Assembly: GCA_037013685.1 (NCBI GenBank)
Contig: CM072889.1
Location: forward strand, 10,487,976 to 10,551,975
Direction of reading: 5' to 3'
DNA: 64,000 bases
Source: Acridotheres tristis
Taxonomy: Eukaryota > Chordata > Aves > Passeriformes > Sturnidae
The notes beneath the pieces are model-generated. The model was not told the DNA's origin. It worked only from the letters and a program-made list of their open reading frames with translations, and made no database searches. This document shows, one piece after another, positions 27,691-39,542 of the stretch; positions within the stretch are counted from its first letter, which is position 1; every line of letters begins with the position of its first letter. Both the position numbers and the translations under genes were made by a program.

Positions 27691-28586
27691 AGTTCAGATG
27701 GTTTTCTGGACAAGATTTGGTCCCTGGGTAAATCAGTCACAGCAAAAGTGGTTGACACAATGAGGGATGTGTGGAAACTCCTCCAAAGTCAGTAGTTACT
27801 GAGATGGACTGACATGGAACTCAACAGAGGATGCAGTCAGTGGCTCCACAACCAAGCTGCTGCTCACAGTGATGCATCCAGCACCAGGCTCAGGTACAGG
27901 AGAGTAGTTGCTTAGTTTTCTGTTTAGCCTCTTTATTTGCCATTTCAGCACATGCAAATCCACATCCTCAGCTTCACCTCCCTCCAATCTCCCTCCCTCC
28001 AGCACCTCTCACCCAGCTCTCCACCTGGCTTGTGTGGTACCTGGCTTTGAGCTGCTGAATTAAATTCTCTCTATCCTCCAGGAGCAGACAACGCTGTGAG
28101 GTTTAACCTTTGGGTGTGAGGCTTAATGTTTGTGTGCCTGTTCCTTGGCACCACATGTCACTGTTGCCTCCACTCCAAGGCCAGGTGTCCAGTGTGAGCA
28201 GGGAACAGGGACAGCCAGTGCCCAGTGGTCACACACTGACAGTTGTAGATCACACAAAAACCACAAACACCTCTAATTACCTTTGCCAAGGAAGTGAACT
28301 GTGGTACAGCTTCCTCCTTGCAGAACCATCACAGTTTACATTTCCTGGGGCTTTAGTCAAACCAAAGAAAAACAATGTGCGTGGCTTTAGTGATCACACA
28401 AGCTCTGCAAAGCACTCTGATCTTCCCTGCTTTGGGCCTCCAAGTTTTTTTACCACTTCCTCCAGATTAAAAGGATGGAAAGGTTAGCTAGATCCTGATG
28501 AATAGCTTCATGCTTTTGCCATGGAACATCATCTGGGTTACCTTCAGCTCTCACTGCTCACGGTGGCACCAGGGGCCTTGCTGCCT
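27691..28586. other. Intergenic, nothing recognised
   Basis: Sequence between the CR1 fragment and the short LTR. The 28110-28487 (+) frame is unsupported. Confidence 0.55.
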
Positions 28587-28912
28587 TGTCACAGTGCGAG
28601 CTGGCTTGTACTGGGCAGTTAATCTGGCTACAAACAGGAGAAGCGGCCTGGCCTAATAGACAGGCCCCCAGAGACCAGAGATAGCACAGAATTGGAGATA
28701 GACAAGGATGTGACCCAATGAGTTCCAGCCCAAGCTGCAGAGGCCATTGGTCAGAGAGCTGAGCGGCCTGAACTTTGAACCAATCACAGATGCTTACCCG
28801 GGAACATTAAGAAAGGTATTTAAGGTGAAGTCAGAACAATAAAGAGGCTTTTTGTCACAAGGACCATGGAGTGCTGTTTTCTGTCTGAAGCACAGTGCCA
28901 GTCAACGTTACA
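28587..28912 (+). mobile_element. Short solo LTR (ERVK-like)
   Basis: A 326-bp element with start TGTCACAGTG and end GTTACA. The flanks are CTGCCT (28581-28586) and CTGCCC (28913-28918), which match at 5 of 6 bases. It has two CCAAT motifs, a TATA-like GGTATTTAAGG (about 28815) and AATAAA at 28838-28843, spaced as in a retroviral U3-R. No retroviral genes are attached. The 6-bp duplication points to an ERVK-type element. Confidence 0.7.
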
Positions 28913-28918
28913 CTGCCC

Positions 28919-29357
28919 GGCCCAGCACAGACACTCAGCTGGCAGCACACTCCCTGCTGCTGCCCTGACGTGCCAGCACCTCTCCCTCATGTCCAAGCAG
29001 CCCCTCAGACCCCCACCAACAGCTCTACACTGCCCATGGCAGCAGGAAGGTGCTGAAGCACAGGGATGCTTTGGAGACCAAGAGCCTCTACACAATCTGT
29101 TCTAGACCCATGATCAAGAAGTTTTGCCAGCGGATGTGGTTCTTAGAAGAGAGCCTGGATGCCCCACTGATGCCATTAGAGCCCATCCCAGCAGCTGCTC
29201 CTGTTCCCAGGAGATGCTTTTCTTCCTCACCCCATAGAATGTCAGATTTTGGAAACCTCCAGCAATTCATGCTTCTAGTCTGGAGAGCCTGCACGCAGAG
29301 CTAGTGCTTTACAGCCAATGGATCTCTCCTCCATTTTTAACTGCTTTTTAGAATGTT
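28919..29357. other. Between two LTRs, nothing recognised
   Basis: About 440 bp. No retroviral coding sequence is found between the two LTRs, which belong to different types, so they are not the two ends of one provirus. Confidence 0.6.
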
Positions 29358-30654
29358 TGTGCTAGTTACACCTGGAGGAGAACAGAGTCAGAGAGGTTTT
29401 TCTCCATGAGAACTTTCTCTGTGAGTTGATGGGACCAGTTGGAGGCTGGTTGAGTTATTGACAGCCTGAGACACCAATTAGAGAAGTTAATTTGCTCCAT
29501 GAACACACATTTTGAAGGAGGTAACCCGGAAAAAAAGGCTCTTTTTTCTCTTCCGGCAGCAGTGCAGGTAACAGGGCCCGGGCCTGGCTCCACTGCAGGC
29601 CTGGCAGGGGGGCAGGGCCAGGCCCCTCATGTGGGGAGCTGGCATGGCCCGGCAGGGAACAGGGGTGGCCATCAACAGTGGGTGCTGTAGCTGAGACCCA
29701 GGGAGGCTGAGTGAGGTCCCAGCCATTCCCCTGCCTCCCCCTTTCCAGCACGGCCGCTGACGTTTCTAGCTTGGGCCAGCCCCTTCCAGCGTGGCCAAAG
29801 TGTTCTGAGATCCTGGCACAGCTCCAGCATGGCTTGGCTACAGTCTTTACACTCTTCCGTGTAAGTTTTTAACTCTTTTAATGCTCAGATAAGACTTGCA
29901 GACTTTTGATTCTCACCTGAGTTAGAGGAAAAAAAGAATAGAAGAGCTAAGTTTCTTTAAATGGAAGGAGAATGAGAAGATGCTATGAAGGTTGGCTGAA
30001 AATCCTTTTGCAAGTTATAGGGATGAACTGATATTGCACTGAATATTCCTATAAACCATGAAGAAAGACATGGGGGGGTTGGAGTGTTCCATTTGATAGG
30101 TTGCTGACCAAAACACCCATGTTAAGGATCCTTCGCCCAGAGGAGAAAAGGGGATCTCTATTTCTGGAGATGAAGCATGAACAGAGAGAAAGAGAGATGA
30201 AGAGAATTTTTGTTTTGGAACAGTTCATTCTTAAAAGTAAATACCCCATGAGTTTAACATGGCCCATAAGCACAGCTTTGGGAAATCTGTCAAGATGGGA
30301 GGAGCTTCACAACTTGAAAGTTTTTTTCCAGGGTAGATGTGAATCGTGAAAGTGAAGCCACGAGAAAACTGGTTTTTTCCCTCCTTGTGGAGAAGTCCCT
30401 ATGGCCTGACAAGAGAAAACCTCTCTCTGAAGTGAACTGAAAAGGACGATTTAAGTTGGGAACTGACTGAAGTAGTTTTTTGTATGTTTGTTTTGTTGTT
30501 ATGAAGGTTGGGAGAGGGGAGGAGGGAGTGGGCTGAAGGTCTTATTCTGAATTTGCATTTGTTTTCTCTTTCTTTGTGTAGTTAATAAAGTTTTTTATAC
30601 CCTTTTTAAGTTTTAGGCCTGCCTTGCTTTTGCTCCTGGTTCTGTCTCACAACA
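29358..30654 (+). mobile_element. ERVL-type LTR-like element (5' limit uncertain)
   Basis: It starts TGTGCTAG and ends CTCACAACA, the same end type as the LTR at 36359-37596 (TGTGTTAG to CCACAACA). AATAAA lies at 30584-30589 after a T-rich stretch, followed by about 65 bp of U5-like sequence. I cannot find a matching target duplication at the chosen left end, so the start may be wrong or the copy truncated or composite. Confidence 0.55.
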
Positions 30655-31456
30655 GAAAATGAATATACTTAATTTGGCAAATCAAAACTATAACATTATT
30701 GGTGTGCTGGCCAGGAAATCAATTTAAAACCAAAACAATGTTTTATTGATTGGAAATACTTTCAACCTCTGCAGTCTGGGCATAAATGTTAAAGAGGAGA
30801 TGAGGGGACATGGGCTTTATGATGGAGCCCTGGCTCAGCCTTGAGTCTGGCTGAACACCCACCCCTGGCCCTGTGGCCTTGCTTGACCCAGGCCAAAAGC
30901 TGCGAAAAAGGAGCTGGGACACCATAACATCCTTGTCTGTATTTATACCTTCCAGACAGAGGCACAAGTACAGCAGCCCTGTTTGAGCTGAAGTAAAGCC
31001 TTGGCCCTGTGCAGGGGTGCTCGATGGAGAAGGAGGGGTCACAGCCACCACAGGCAGAGCAGGGCCACACATAACCTGGGACACTTTCAGTAGCTTGGGA
31101 GCATGGAGGTGGAAATAGGGTGAAGTTGCTGTCTGAAACAGCACCTTGGCATGTTATTGGTACCTCACATCTCACCCCCATCTCCTGGTCTCATCACTAG
31201 GCAGATGGATGCTCTACCACTCACATGGTCCTGCCTCACTTGCCTTGCTGGAGCATTCCTGTGAGTGCCAAGGGTGACTCCGCTTGGGCAGACATGGAAG
31301 GTTCGAGCTGGCCTCTTTCCTGGAACGCAGCCCAGTAATGCCTGCTTTGTCTGGCTCAAAACAGAGGGATGTGCCCATGGTGAGATGGGCACTGATGCCT
31401 TAAATTTTAAGTTTTTCTGTTCTGCTTAGGTGTGCTTTTCTGTTGTGCTTGGGCGG
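30655..31456. other. Intergenic, nothing recognised
   Basis: GC-richer, with overlapping chance frames on the minus strand at 30743-31181. Confidence 0.55.
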
Positions 31457-31850
31457 TGAAGAGAAAACAGTCCTATTCCAGCTAAGGACTCAAGGACAAT
31501 TTCTTCAAACTTCAGGCCCTAAGCATAAACATTGTGAAAAGAGGAGGGCGGGCAAGCAGGCAAGCAAGGAGGATGAAACTTCACGATTTGTGACTATTAA
31601 CTGGACAATTGACTCCTGCATGCAAATGGACTAAAACCTATAAAGGTGTGAGATCTCGTGACCAAGCCCTCTTTTGCTTCCATCTTAGAGCCATCCAGGC
31701 AGGGGCCTCGACTGTGGCACTGGCACTGCCAGGGTGTAGCCTTTGAAGGCCTCTCAAGAAATACCCATTTATTCCCCTTAACTCTGTGTAGCCTCTGTTC
31801 CTGCTCCTCTATGCATGAGCATAGCTTGCTTTTGGGCCACAAAGAATGCA
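31457..31850 (+). mobile_element. Degraded LTR-like element
   Basis: A TATA-like CTATAAAGGTGTG at about 31640 is followed by a CCATCTTAGAGCCATCC segment and a decayed polyadenylation region (AAATACCCATTTATTCCCC), then TAACTCTGTGTAGCCTCTG. This order and wording matches an LTR type common in bird genomes as I remember it. Ends are approximate and no target duplication was found. Confidence 0.5.
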
Positions 31851-33404
31851 GTGGGGCAAAACCTTCAACCCCTGAAACACCAAACTGCTGAACGATGGTC
31901 GCATTACCACATTTACACAGGGCAGAACATCTCTGTTGCTTGCAGAGCAAGAGCAGCAGGCATTACCATAAGGGAAAGATGGTTACACCAGCTTTTGGAG
32001 TCTGGTTACACCAGACAGGAGGTGGTAATGTGGGGATTTTAATTTCACACATGAACCATTAACAAATAAATAAAAGAGACCATGGAAAGCATTTTTCTCA
32101 TAGAAAACCAAACTTTCTCTTGCTGGAAGATTTAACCTTTGCTGTGGTTTATTAGTTGTTTCGTTTTGCAGTGGAAAGAACCTGTCTTAATTGAGCTATG
32201 TTTCGGCTGCTGCTTCATTCTAACAGCATATATTGGTATTTTCCTATAAAAGTCCAAGGTCACATGAGCAAGACACTGGGGATTTTCCATGGGATAAGCC
32301 AAGAGCAGTCAAGACAGGCAGCAGAAGGCCCTTGGTCCTGCTGCTGTATAGGGAAACAATGCTTCCACCTGGATCTACAGAGTGGATTTCATGGCCTTTT
32401 CTATTGCTCAAGAACAGATTCTCCCTTTCTTGCAGGAAAAGCTGAGTCCCCATCCTGATTGAGGAAACCCTAATTTCCATTTCATTTAATTGTCTCTTTG
32501 CAGCTGCAGGGAGCAGCACCCTCCTCCACCTGCCTGAGCCCCAGAAGTATTCCAAGGGGAAGGAAAGGTCCAACCCTCACCTGGAGGAAGGAGATAGAGT
32601 TACTTTTAAATCATTATTAAGTACAGTTAGCTTCCAAAAGCTCCACTGCCCCCCAGCCCTCAAATTACATATATCACATGAAATTTGCACTGGCCACTCC
32701 TGGGAAGGGCAGACGAAGCTCTTCTTTCCCTTTTCTATCAGAAAAGAACATACAGCCAGAAATACTCATAAAGCCAGCTATCCTTCAGACAGTAGAGTCC
32801 ACAAGTTATTCCCAACAGCGTGCAGCACAGATCTGCCTGTGTAAGTGGCCCCATGGGGACTGTCACATGCCCCTTCACAGCACAGTGCTGGTACAGGACA
32901 AATCAATGCAATTGTGACAGTGAACAAAACTCATCTTAACACTCACATTTTCCAGTCTTGATGGAGCCTCTTGAAACCAATGGAATTATGTCCTTTGCCA
33001 TGGGTGTCTGCATTCCACTGGTCCATGGGGCTTGTGGAGCACCACTGAGTAGTTCTCCCTTTCAGGCTGCACAAAGGCCCCCAGTATTTAGCAGCACCCA
33101 AGGGGGTCCAAAAGACCAAACATTGGGTGTTGTCTCCAGGGGAAGTAGCAGAGATGCTTTCTTGTCCAGCCCCTCTATTCCAACTTTTTGATTTATTTAT
33201 CTAAGTGTTGCCAAATCTCCAGTTCCACCAAACCATTACTTCATCCATGAGGGAAGCAGATACAGTGCTCCTCTTTCCACTCCAGCATACATCAGGATCT
33301 ACAAGTGATCCAAAGCACAGAGGGAACAACTCTGTGTATGTTCTTGGTGGCTGTGTATGGCTGGAAGTGCCCTGGGGCCCTGCAGGGTCTTAGTTCAAGG
33401 TAAA
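31851..33404. other. Intergenic, nothing recognised
   Basis: No recognised repeat or exon. A short direct repeat (GGTTACACCAG, about 31981 and 32003) stands out. Confidence 0.55.
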
Positions 33405-33810
33405 TTGTAGAATCACAGCATGGTTTGGACTAGAAGCACCTTGAAGATCATCAGCTTCCAACCCCCTGCTATGGGCAGGGATGTCTTCCTTCAGACCAGG
33501 TTCCCCAGGGCCCCATCCAACTGGAACAGTTCCAGGGATGGGGCAGCCACAGCTGCTCTGGGCAACCTGTTCCAGTGCCTCACCACCCTCACAGGGAAGA
33601 ATCACTTCCTAATATCTCACCTAGACCCACCCTCTGACAATTTTAAGCCATTCCCCTTGTTCTACCACTGCATGCTCTTGTCAAAAGCCCCTCTCCAGCC
33701 AGAAGGTGCTATAAAGTCTCCCTGGAACCTTCTCTTCTCCAGGCTGAACAGCCCCGTCTCTCAGTATGTCTCCATAGGAGAGGGACTCCAGGCCTCTGAG
33801 CATCTCCCTT
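33405..33810 (-). mobile_element. CR1 LINE 3' fragment
   Basis: About 400 bp of CR1 3' end in reverse orientation: TAGAATCACAGCATGG, then CAACTGGAACAGTTCCAGGG, CTGGGCAACCTGTTCCAGTG and CTCCAGGCTGAACAGCCCC. The frame at 33420-33917 is a by-product of this repeat. Confidence 0.9.
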
Positions 33811-35954
33811 TGTATTATTTTTCATCTGGGTGTGGGACTTGCCTTCCTCTCTCCCCTTCTGTGAAAGGAGAGTTGGAAAAGGCTGAGCTGCAGCTCCCTT
33901 GGGAAAGCCAGGCTTGAGCAAGAGGGGGAACAAATAAAGGGATTAAGAAAAGTTTAACTGTTTTTCTCTCCATTATACTTGCACTCCAAACATAAATAAG
34001 TTAAAGATGCTAATACTAGACTTCAGTGCTTGCAAATACAGCATGGCTAGTTTGCAGTTCTGAGTAGAGGGCTCAGAGCTGCTGCTGCCACCATACCCAG
34101 ACACTTCTTGCTCTTCCGTGCAAGCTTTGATGGCAGCTGATGTTGCTCTGTGCCTAAAATATTTTAAATGGCTAAGCCACCCCAAATGTCTTGGCAGGGA
34201 ACAAGTGTCTTAGAGATAGATCACACTGCTATTTCTGGACTGTTCTATAAATATGCCTTTTGTCTGGAAACCACCCTCAAAGACAGAGGCCAAACCTCTG
34301 CCTAGCATCTCACCTCTCCTTTTTGCAACTGGCCTCATTTCTTCCCTAAACAAAATTCCTTCTGGATTAAAAACAACTTCTCCCCAGCTACAGCTATTGA
34401 GGGAGCTGGGAGTGGGCAGGAGCTCACCCTTCCACTCAGTGCCTGCTGAGTGTGACCTGCAGGGAGGTTTAGGTGCATTTCCTGGAGAGAGGGGCTCCTA
34501 CTGCAGGGCTCCTTGGGGCAATTTCAGCACCTTCCCCAGCGCCAGCAAACAAAGTCCATTCCAGGGGACTACAGGACTGTCCCAGCAGTGCTGCCCCTGT
34601 TGCTCTGGGGCCCTATCCAGGCTTAACTCACTAATCCCCAACATGCTGAAACCCTCCCTCCATGTCCCAGGGGCACAAGGCACAGCCATGAAGCATCCTG
34701 GAGCACCCTCGAAGTGGGATCACCACGGGCTCAGCGGTGGGGCAGCACAAACCCCATAACTGCAAAGTCCCACCTGGGACAGGGGGAAATTCGTGTGTTC
34801 GCTGTTTCCTTCCTCATCCACTGTTGTGCTCTGCAGAGAGCCAGAGCCCAGACAGGTTCCTGCTGCCTCCTCCCTCTGGGACACAGGGATTTACCACCAA
34901 GCAGCACCTCTTGCAGCACAGATTTACACAGCCTGAACCCTTATTTACACTTCAATTCTGTCACTGCTCGTGCACAAACACAAATCTCATTGCTTTCCCC
35001 AGACACTCTTGCCAGCAAGGCTGCACAGGTTTTCCCCCTGGCATTGAAGAGTGAAGTGCTGCCATACTAGTAGCTAGATATTAAAAATAAATAAATTGTG
35101 AAAAAACACAGCAGCGAGCAGCTCTGACTGAAGATTAAGAGATGTTTGGATTTACAAAGAGACAGTGCTTTAACTTAAGCACCTGAGTGATTGATCACAT
35201 TTATATGACTGCTCATCTGCTTTGTACTTGAATTAGATGATGCACATTTAAAAATCCATCCCCAGGTGAGTTCTGGGCTTTTTTGGAGATCTGGCATCAA
35301 AGCAGCAGACAGACAGGAGTCAGAGACCATGCAAGGAAACATGGTAATCACTCACTGAGTGCCATCACTAATGCCTAGTGCTTTGAACACAGTTCGGAAC
35401 AGAAATGCAAATCCCTACTTTTTATTAGTGACCCAGTAAAAGCTACTTCAGTCTGACCACAGAGATGCAGAGTGAGCAGTTAATCAGAACAAACATTTAC
35501 TTGAGTGCCTGAAAGGCTGCAGTACTCCAGAGCAAGAACAAAGCATTCTTTTTAAATCCTTTTTTTCTTTCCCCTTCCTGAACCATCAAGAAAGGTCAAA
35601 ATCTTTGCAGACTTCTGTCACAAGCCCAGAATACAGTGGGCTTCCTCTCCAGCCAGCAGGGTCCTATGCCAAGATGGTGGGTGGGTATTCACATCCAGGC
35701 TCCAGGGCATGGAAAGCAGGACAGATGTCTGTGAGATGGACAGACAGACTCCCACAGGATGGAGCCCAGCCTGACAAAATAAAAATGTCAGATGATACCT
35801 GATGGGACTGATCTTCCCATCCCCATCAATTATTGTGCCCTGGGGACCGCACCCTTGAGCTCACCCCACCTGAAGACTTTTTTCCACCACCTTGCAGTCA
35901 TTTACTCAGGACAGACCTAAATCTTTTTCCCTGCCTCCCATGGGGCAGCTGAGT
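33811..35954. other. Intergenic, nothing recognised
   Basis: GC-richer at 34.3-35.0 kb, giving frames of 118-168 codons (34253-34759 and 34714-35070, plus) without domains or splice context. Confidence 0.55.
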
Positions 35955-36358
35955 GGTGTTTCCAGTGTGTCCAGAAAAGGGCTATGGAGCTGGGGAAGGG
36001 TTTGGAGCACAAATCTGAAGAGAAAAAGCTGGGGGGCTCAGCCTAGAGAAAAGGAATCTTGGGGGACCTTACCACTCTCCAGAACTGCCTGAATAGAGGT
36101 GGCAGTTGGGCTCTTCTGCCAGGTAACAAGTGACAGGATGAAAGGAAATGACCTCCAAGTGTACCTGGGTAGGTTTAGATTGGATATTTGTGAATATTTC
36201 TCTGCCTAAAGGGTTGCCAAGCATTGAACACTATCAAGCCCGGGGCAGTGGTGGAGTACCCATTCCTGCAGGGATTTAAAAGACATATAGCTTTGGCCCT
36301 TAGACATAGCTTAGTGGTGGCCTTGGTAGTGCTGTCTTAATGGTTGGAATTGATGGTC
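35955..36358 (+). mobile_element. CR1 LINE 3' fragment, first half
   Basis: Matches the untranslatable 3' end of avian CR1 LINEs: AGCCTAGAGAAAAGGAATCT, AGGTAACAAGTGACAGGATG, GGCAGTGGTGGAGTACCCA, and finally GGAATTGATGGTC, where the LTR cuts it. The remaining CR1 bases are at 37597-37640. Confidence 0.88.
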
Positions 36359-37596
36359 TGTGTTAGTTTTGCTTTGCCTGGTTTTTGGTAGGGGGCAAGG
36401 CCAAAGAGGGGCTTCTGTGAGAGGCTGCTGAAGTTTCCCCCATGTCCAGCAGAACTCTCTGATGGCTCTGAGGATGGACTTGCTGCACACCAAGGCTGTA
36501 CCAATTACAGAGGTTGGTAACACCTCTGTGATAGCAGATTTAAAAAGAAAATCAAAACAAAGCAGGGCGCAGTTTTTTCTAGTCAGAGAAGAGGAGGAGA
36601 TGAGAACACGTGAGGGAAACAACACAGTGGCACCAAGGTCAGAGCAGAAGGAGGGGCAGGAGGTGCTCCAGGCACAGAGCTGAGATTCCTCTGCAGGCCG
36701 TGGTGAGGAGCGTGGTGAAGCAGCTGTGCCCCTGCAGCCCATGGGGGATGCAGAGATCCACCCACAGCCCATGGGATCCATGGGGGATGCAGAGATCCAC
36801 CCACAGCCCATGGGATCCATGGGGGATGCAGAGATCCACCCACAGCCCATGGGATCCATGGGGGATGCAGAGATCCACCCACAACCCATGGGATCCATGG
36901 GGGATGCAGAGATCCACCCACAGCCCATGGGATCCATGGGGGATGCAGAGATCCACCCACAGCCCATGGGGAAGGTGCCCAGGCTGGAGCAGGGGATGCC
37001 TGGAGGAGGCTGTGATCCAGTGGGAGACCCAGTGGAGGGAGAGGGCCCTTGCTCCCAGGCAGGACTGCACCCTGTGGAAAGAGTGACTCATGTCACTGCA
37101 GTTTTGGGAGGGTTGTGTGCCCATGGGAGGGTCTTACCTTGCAGCAGGTGTGGTCAGACTGCTGCTCATGAGATTTGGAGCCATGCTGGAGAAGTTCACC
37201 AAGAACTGTCTGCTGTGGGAAGGACCCCGAGGTCTCACAGGGGAAGGACTCCTCTCTCAGGGCGGTGGAAGAAAACCTCAGGTGACAAACTGATCAAACC
37301 CCCAGGCCCTCTCTCCCTACACTGTCAGTGGGAAAGAGGAAGGCGCTGGTGGAGAAAAGGTGTTTTAAAGGCTTATTTTACTTCTCATTATCCTCTAATT
37401 TTGTTAGTAATAAATTCACTTTGCACCTCTAAGCCGAGCCTGTTTTGCCCTTAGACTGTTTTTCTCCTAGTCCTTATATAAACTTATGAAGACTTACTTC
37501 TTTTTTTTTTCCTCTCCTCTGCCCAGCTGTGGCAGGGGAGGGTTAGTGAGCAGTTGTCGTGGATGCCTGGTGTTTGGCCAGTGTCAAACCACAACA
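36359..37596 (+). mobile_element. ERVL-type solo LTR inserted in a CR1
   Basis: A 1238-bp element that begins TGTGTTAGTTTTGC and ends CAAACCACAACA. It is flanked by TGGTC (36354-36358) and AGGTC (37597-37601), and interrupts a CR1 whose two halves resume exactly at the borders. AATAAA lies at 37409-37414. The U3 part holds a 39-bp minisatellite. No retroviral gene is attached. The nesting shows that the LTR arrived after the CR1. Confidence 0.85.
36738..36970. repeat. 39-bp minisatellite inside the LTR
   Basis: One 30-bp partial unit, five full 39-bp units from 36768, and a partial end. Each unit contains CCCATGGGATCCATGGG and GATGCAGAGATCCACCCACA. The units are identical except one G-to-A change (about 36883). 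Since 39 is divisible by three, every frame that is open in one unit is open in all, giving long repetitive ORFs (125-242 codons) on both strands. These are artefacts, not genes. Confidence 0.95.
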
Positions 37597-37640
37597 AGGT
37601 CTTAGAGATCTTCCCCAACCGAAACAATTCCATGACTCGG
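37597..37640 (+). mobile_element. CR1 LINE 3' fragment, second half
   Basis: Reads AGGTC (target duplication), then TTAGAGATCTTCCCCAACC and AAACAATTCCATGACTC, the expected CR1 3' terminus. It completes the copy interrupted at 36358. Confidence 0.85.
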
Positions 37641-39420
37641 TGTTCCCTGGGCACACAGGGAACAGGGTCCAGCACTCACGGCCCCTCACCCAACAGGGGC
37701 AGCCCCCAGGGAACACAGCACAGGGTACAGCTGTCAGAGACAGAAAACACTATTGTGCCCAACTGGGAGAGACGACCTAGGGACTGGAGGTGCTTGACTA
37801 AATCAGTTTTTAAATCGTTCGTTTACTTCTTTAAAGTGAGGGCACTGCTGCCAAGCACACTGGAAATCCACAAACTCTTATTTCCACCCAGGTCTCAGCT
37901 CTTGCCCACAGTTGACTGGTTGTGGGATTGGAATCATCTGCAACCACTGCCCCATCCCAGTGCCCAGGGACTCCCTGGGTCCTCCCCTGTGTGCTCTGTG
38001 CACACAGGGACTCAAACTGGCCACTCTCACTTGCAGGAAGGTTTGTACCCATAGATCCTGCAACACCAGCAAAAACCCCCTCCTGTGTGGAGAAGGGCTG
38101 AGTGTTCATTTGTGGGATCACACAGAGCTGGGAAGGAGCCAGAGTCTAACACAGGCCTTGGAGCTACTTTTCTCTCATCCACTGGGGTTTGAACCAAGAC
38201 GTACAACAAGCAAGACAGGGCATCTTATTCATCAGGGGCACACACGATTTTGTGATTAAAGAGATTCATAAAGCTGCAAGAGACCAATGGTAAGGAGCAT
38301 TAGAGCCCCACTGCCAGGGGAAGCTGTCCTGCCACAAGGGCTCATTCTGTGCAGGTAGGAGCTGCCTTTCCTGCCTCACCTACCTGAGCAGGGCTCCTGC
38401 CAGCTCACAATCACCAAGCAGGTTTATGCAGAGCTTTCTGCCTTCTGTAGCTTCCCAACTTCCTTTCCATTTTAGTGACTTCAGATTTTCCACCCAACAC
38501 TAAAGTTTCCTTCAAAGCCCATGCTTTTAGAGCAGTATCAGCAGTTTCCTCCTCAATCATATCTCTCTCCACTTGCTGGCAGCTCCATTTTCCTTAATGG
38601 CTTATTTTGCCGGGATATGTGTGGGTCCACCGAACCAACAAATAACCAGCTTGACTGGTATGAACAAATTTTCCTGTTTCCCCCTTTCTTACAGTATTTT
38701 TTTCATTTCCTTAGCTATACCTCATTTGATTCTTATTCCTCCTCTTATCTCCTCTCAGTCTGTCCCCCAAACTTAGTTATGAAAGGGACACTCCAGCTCA
38801 TCACACCCGACAGGCCAGCCCACAGCTCGCCCCATGCTGTCACAGCTCCTCTCACACTGGGTTTTTAGGTGGATGCCCTGTACAACCCATAGCACTCCCC
38901 ACCCTCATTTATGGATGGAAAACAAACATAGAGCTCCACTGTGCAGCAGAGAAACAGCAGAAAGGAATCCAAAGGCTTCTAAATGAAGCAAGCCAACTGG
39001 TACTGTCCATCTTCCCTCAAGCCATTTCCTGCCCATCTGTCATGAGGTTTGGGAGCTCTGACACATCCCTGCCTCTGAGCTAGCTGGGCTCCCAGAAATT
39101 GGGAAGGCCAGTGAGACAGGACTGTAGCATCTCCTCAGTACCACTCAGTATCACTGTGTGATGCTGCTTGTAGGGATGTGCCCTAATATTGTAAAATGTC
39201 TACTTCTGTGTTCTGCTGTGCTATTCAGATGTATGCAGTGGAATTCTGATTTTAATTTGCACATGAACTTTTAAAATTGCAGAAGGTGGTCTTTTGTGGT
39301 AGAATGAAGGAAATAATAGGAAATCACAATTGAGATGGGAAGCTCCATGTGGTCTCCAACATGTTGCAGGGAATCACAGACTTCACTATTGAAAGATACT
39401 GTAATGATTTGAGAAGATCT

Positions 39421-39444
39421 GTTCAATGGTTTGGACCATTGAAC
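39421..39444. repeat. Perfect 10-bp inverted repeat (hairpin, 4-base loop)
   Basis: GTTCAATGGT, loop TTGG, then ACCATTGAAC: a perfect stem in otherwise ordinary intergenic sequence. Chance is a sufficient explanation. Confidence 0.7.
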
Positions 39445-39542
39445 CTGGCACTGGAGAAGATGTGTGTATATCAGACACCTCAGTCATTCCCACAGCTCAG
39501 CCTTCTATTGAGCAGTTGCAGTGAGAGAGGATCAGGTTTTTA

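Noticed and set aside
28587..30654. A complete provirus bounded by the LTRs at 28587 and 29358
   Set aside because: The two LTRs differ in length, ends and sequence, and only about 440 bp without coding potential separates them.
33420..33917. 165-codon plus-strand frame
   Set aside because: Most of it is the reverse strand of a CR1 3' fragment (33405-33810), which is non-coding.
36738..36970. Regular repeats resembling a CRISPR array
   Set aside because: Units are directly contiguous with no unique spacers, and the DNA is from a vertebrate.
36311..37454. Five long frames (125-242 codons) with 13-residue repeats on both strands
   Set aside because: They are created by the 39-bp minisatellite in an LTR. 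Several overlap in different frames and strands, and none has a domain or gene signal.
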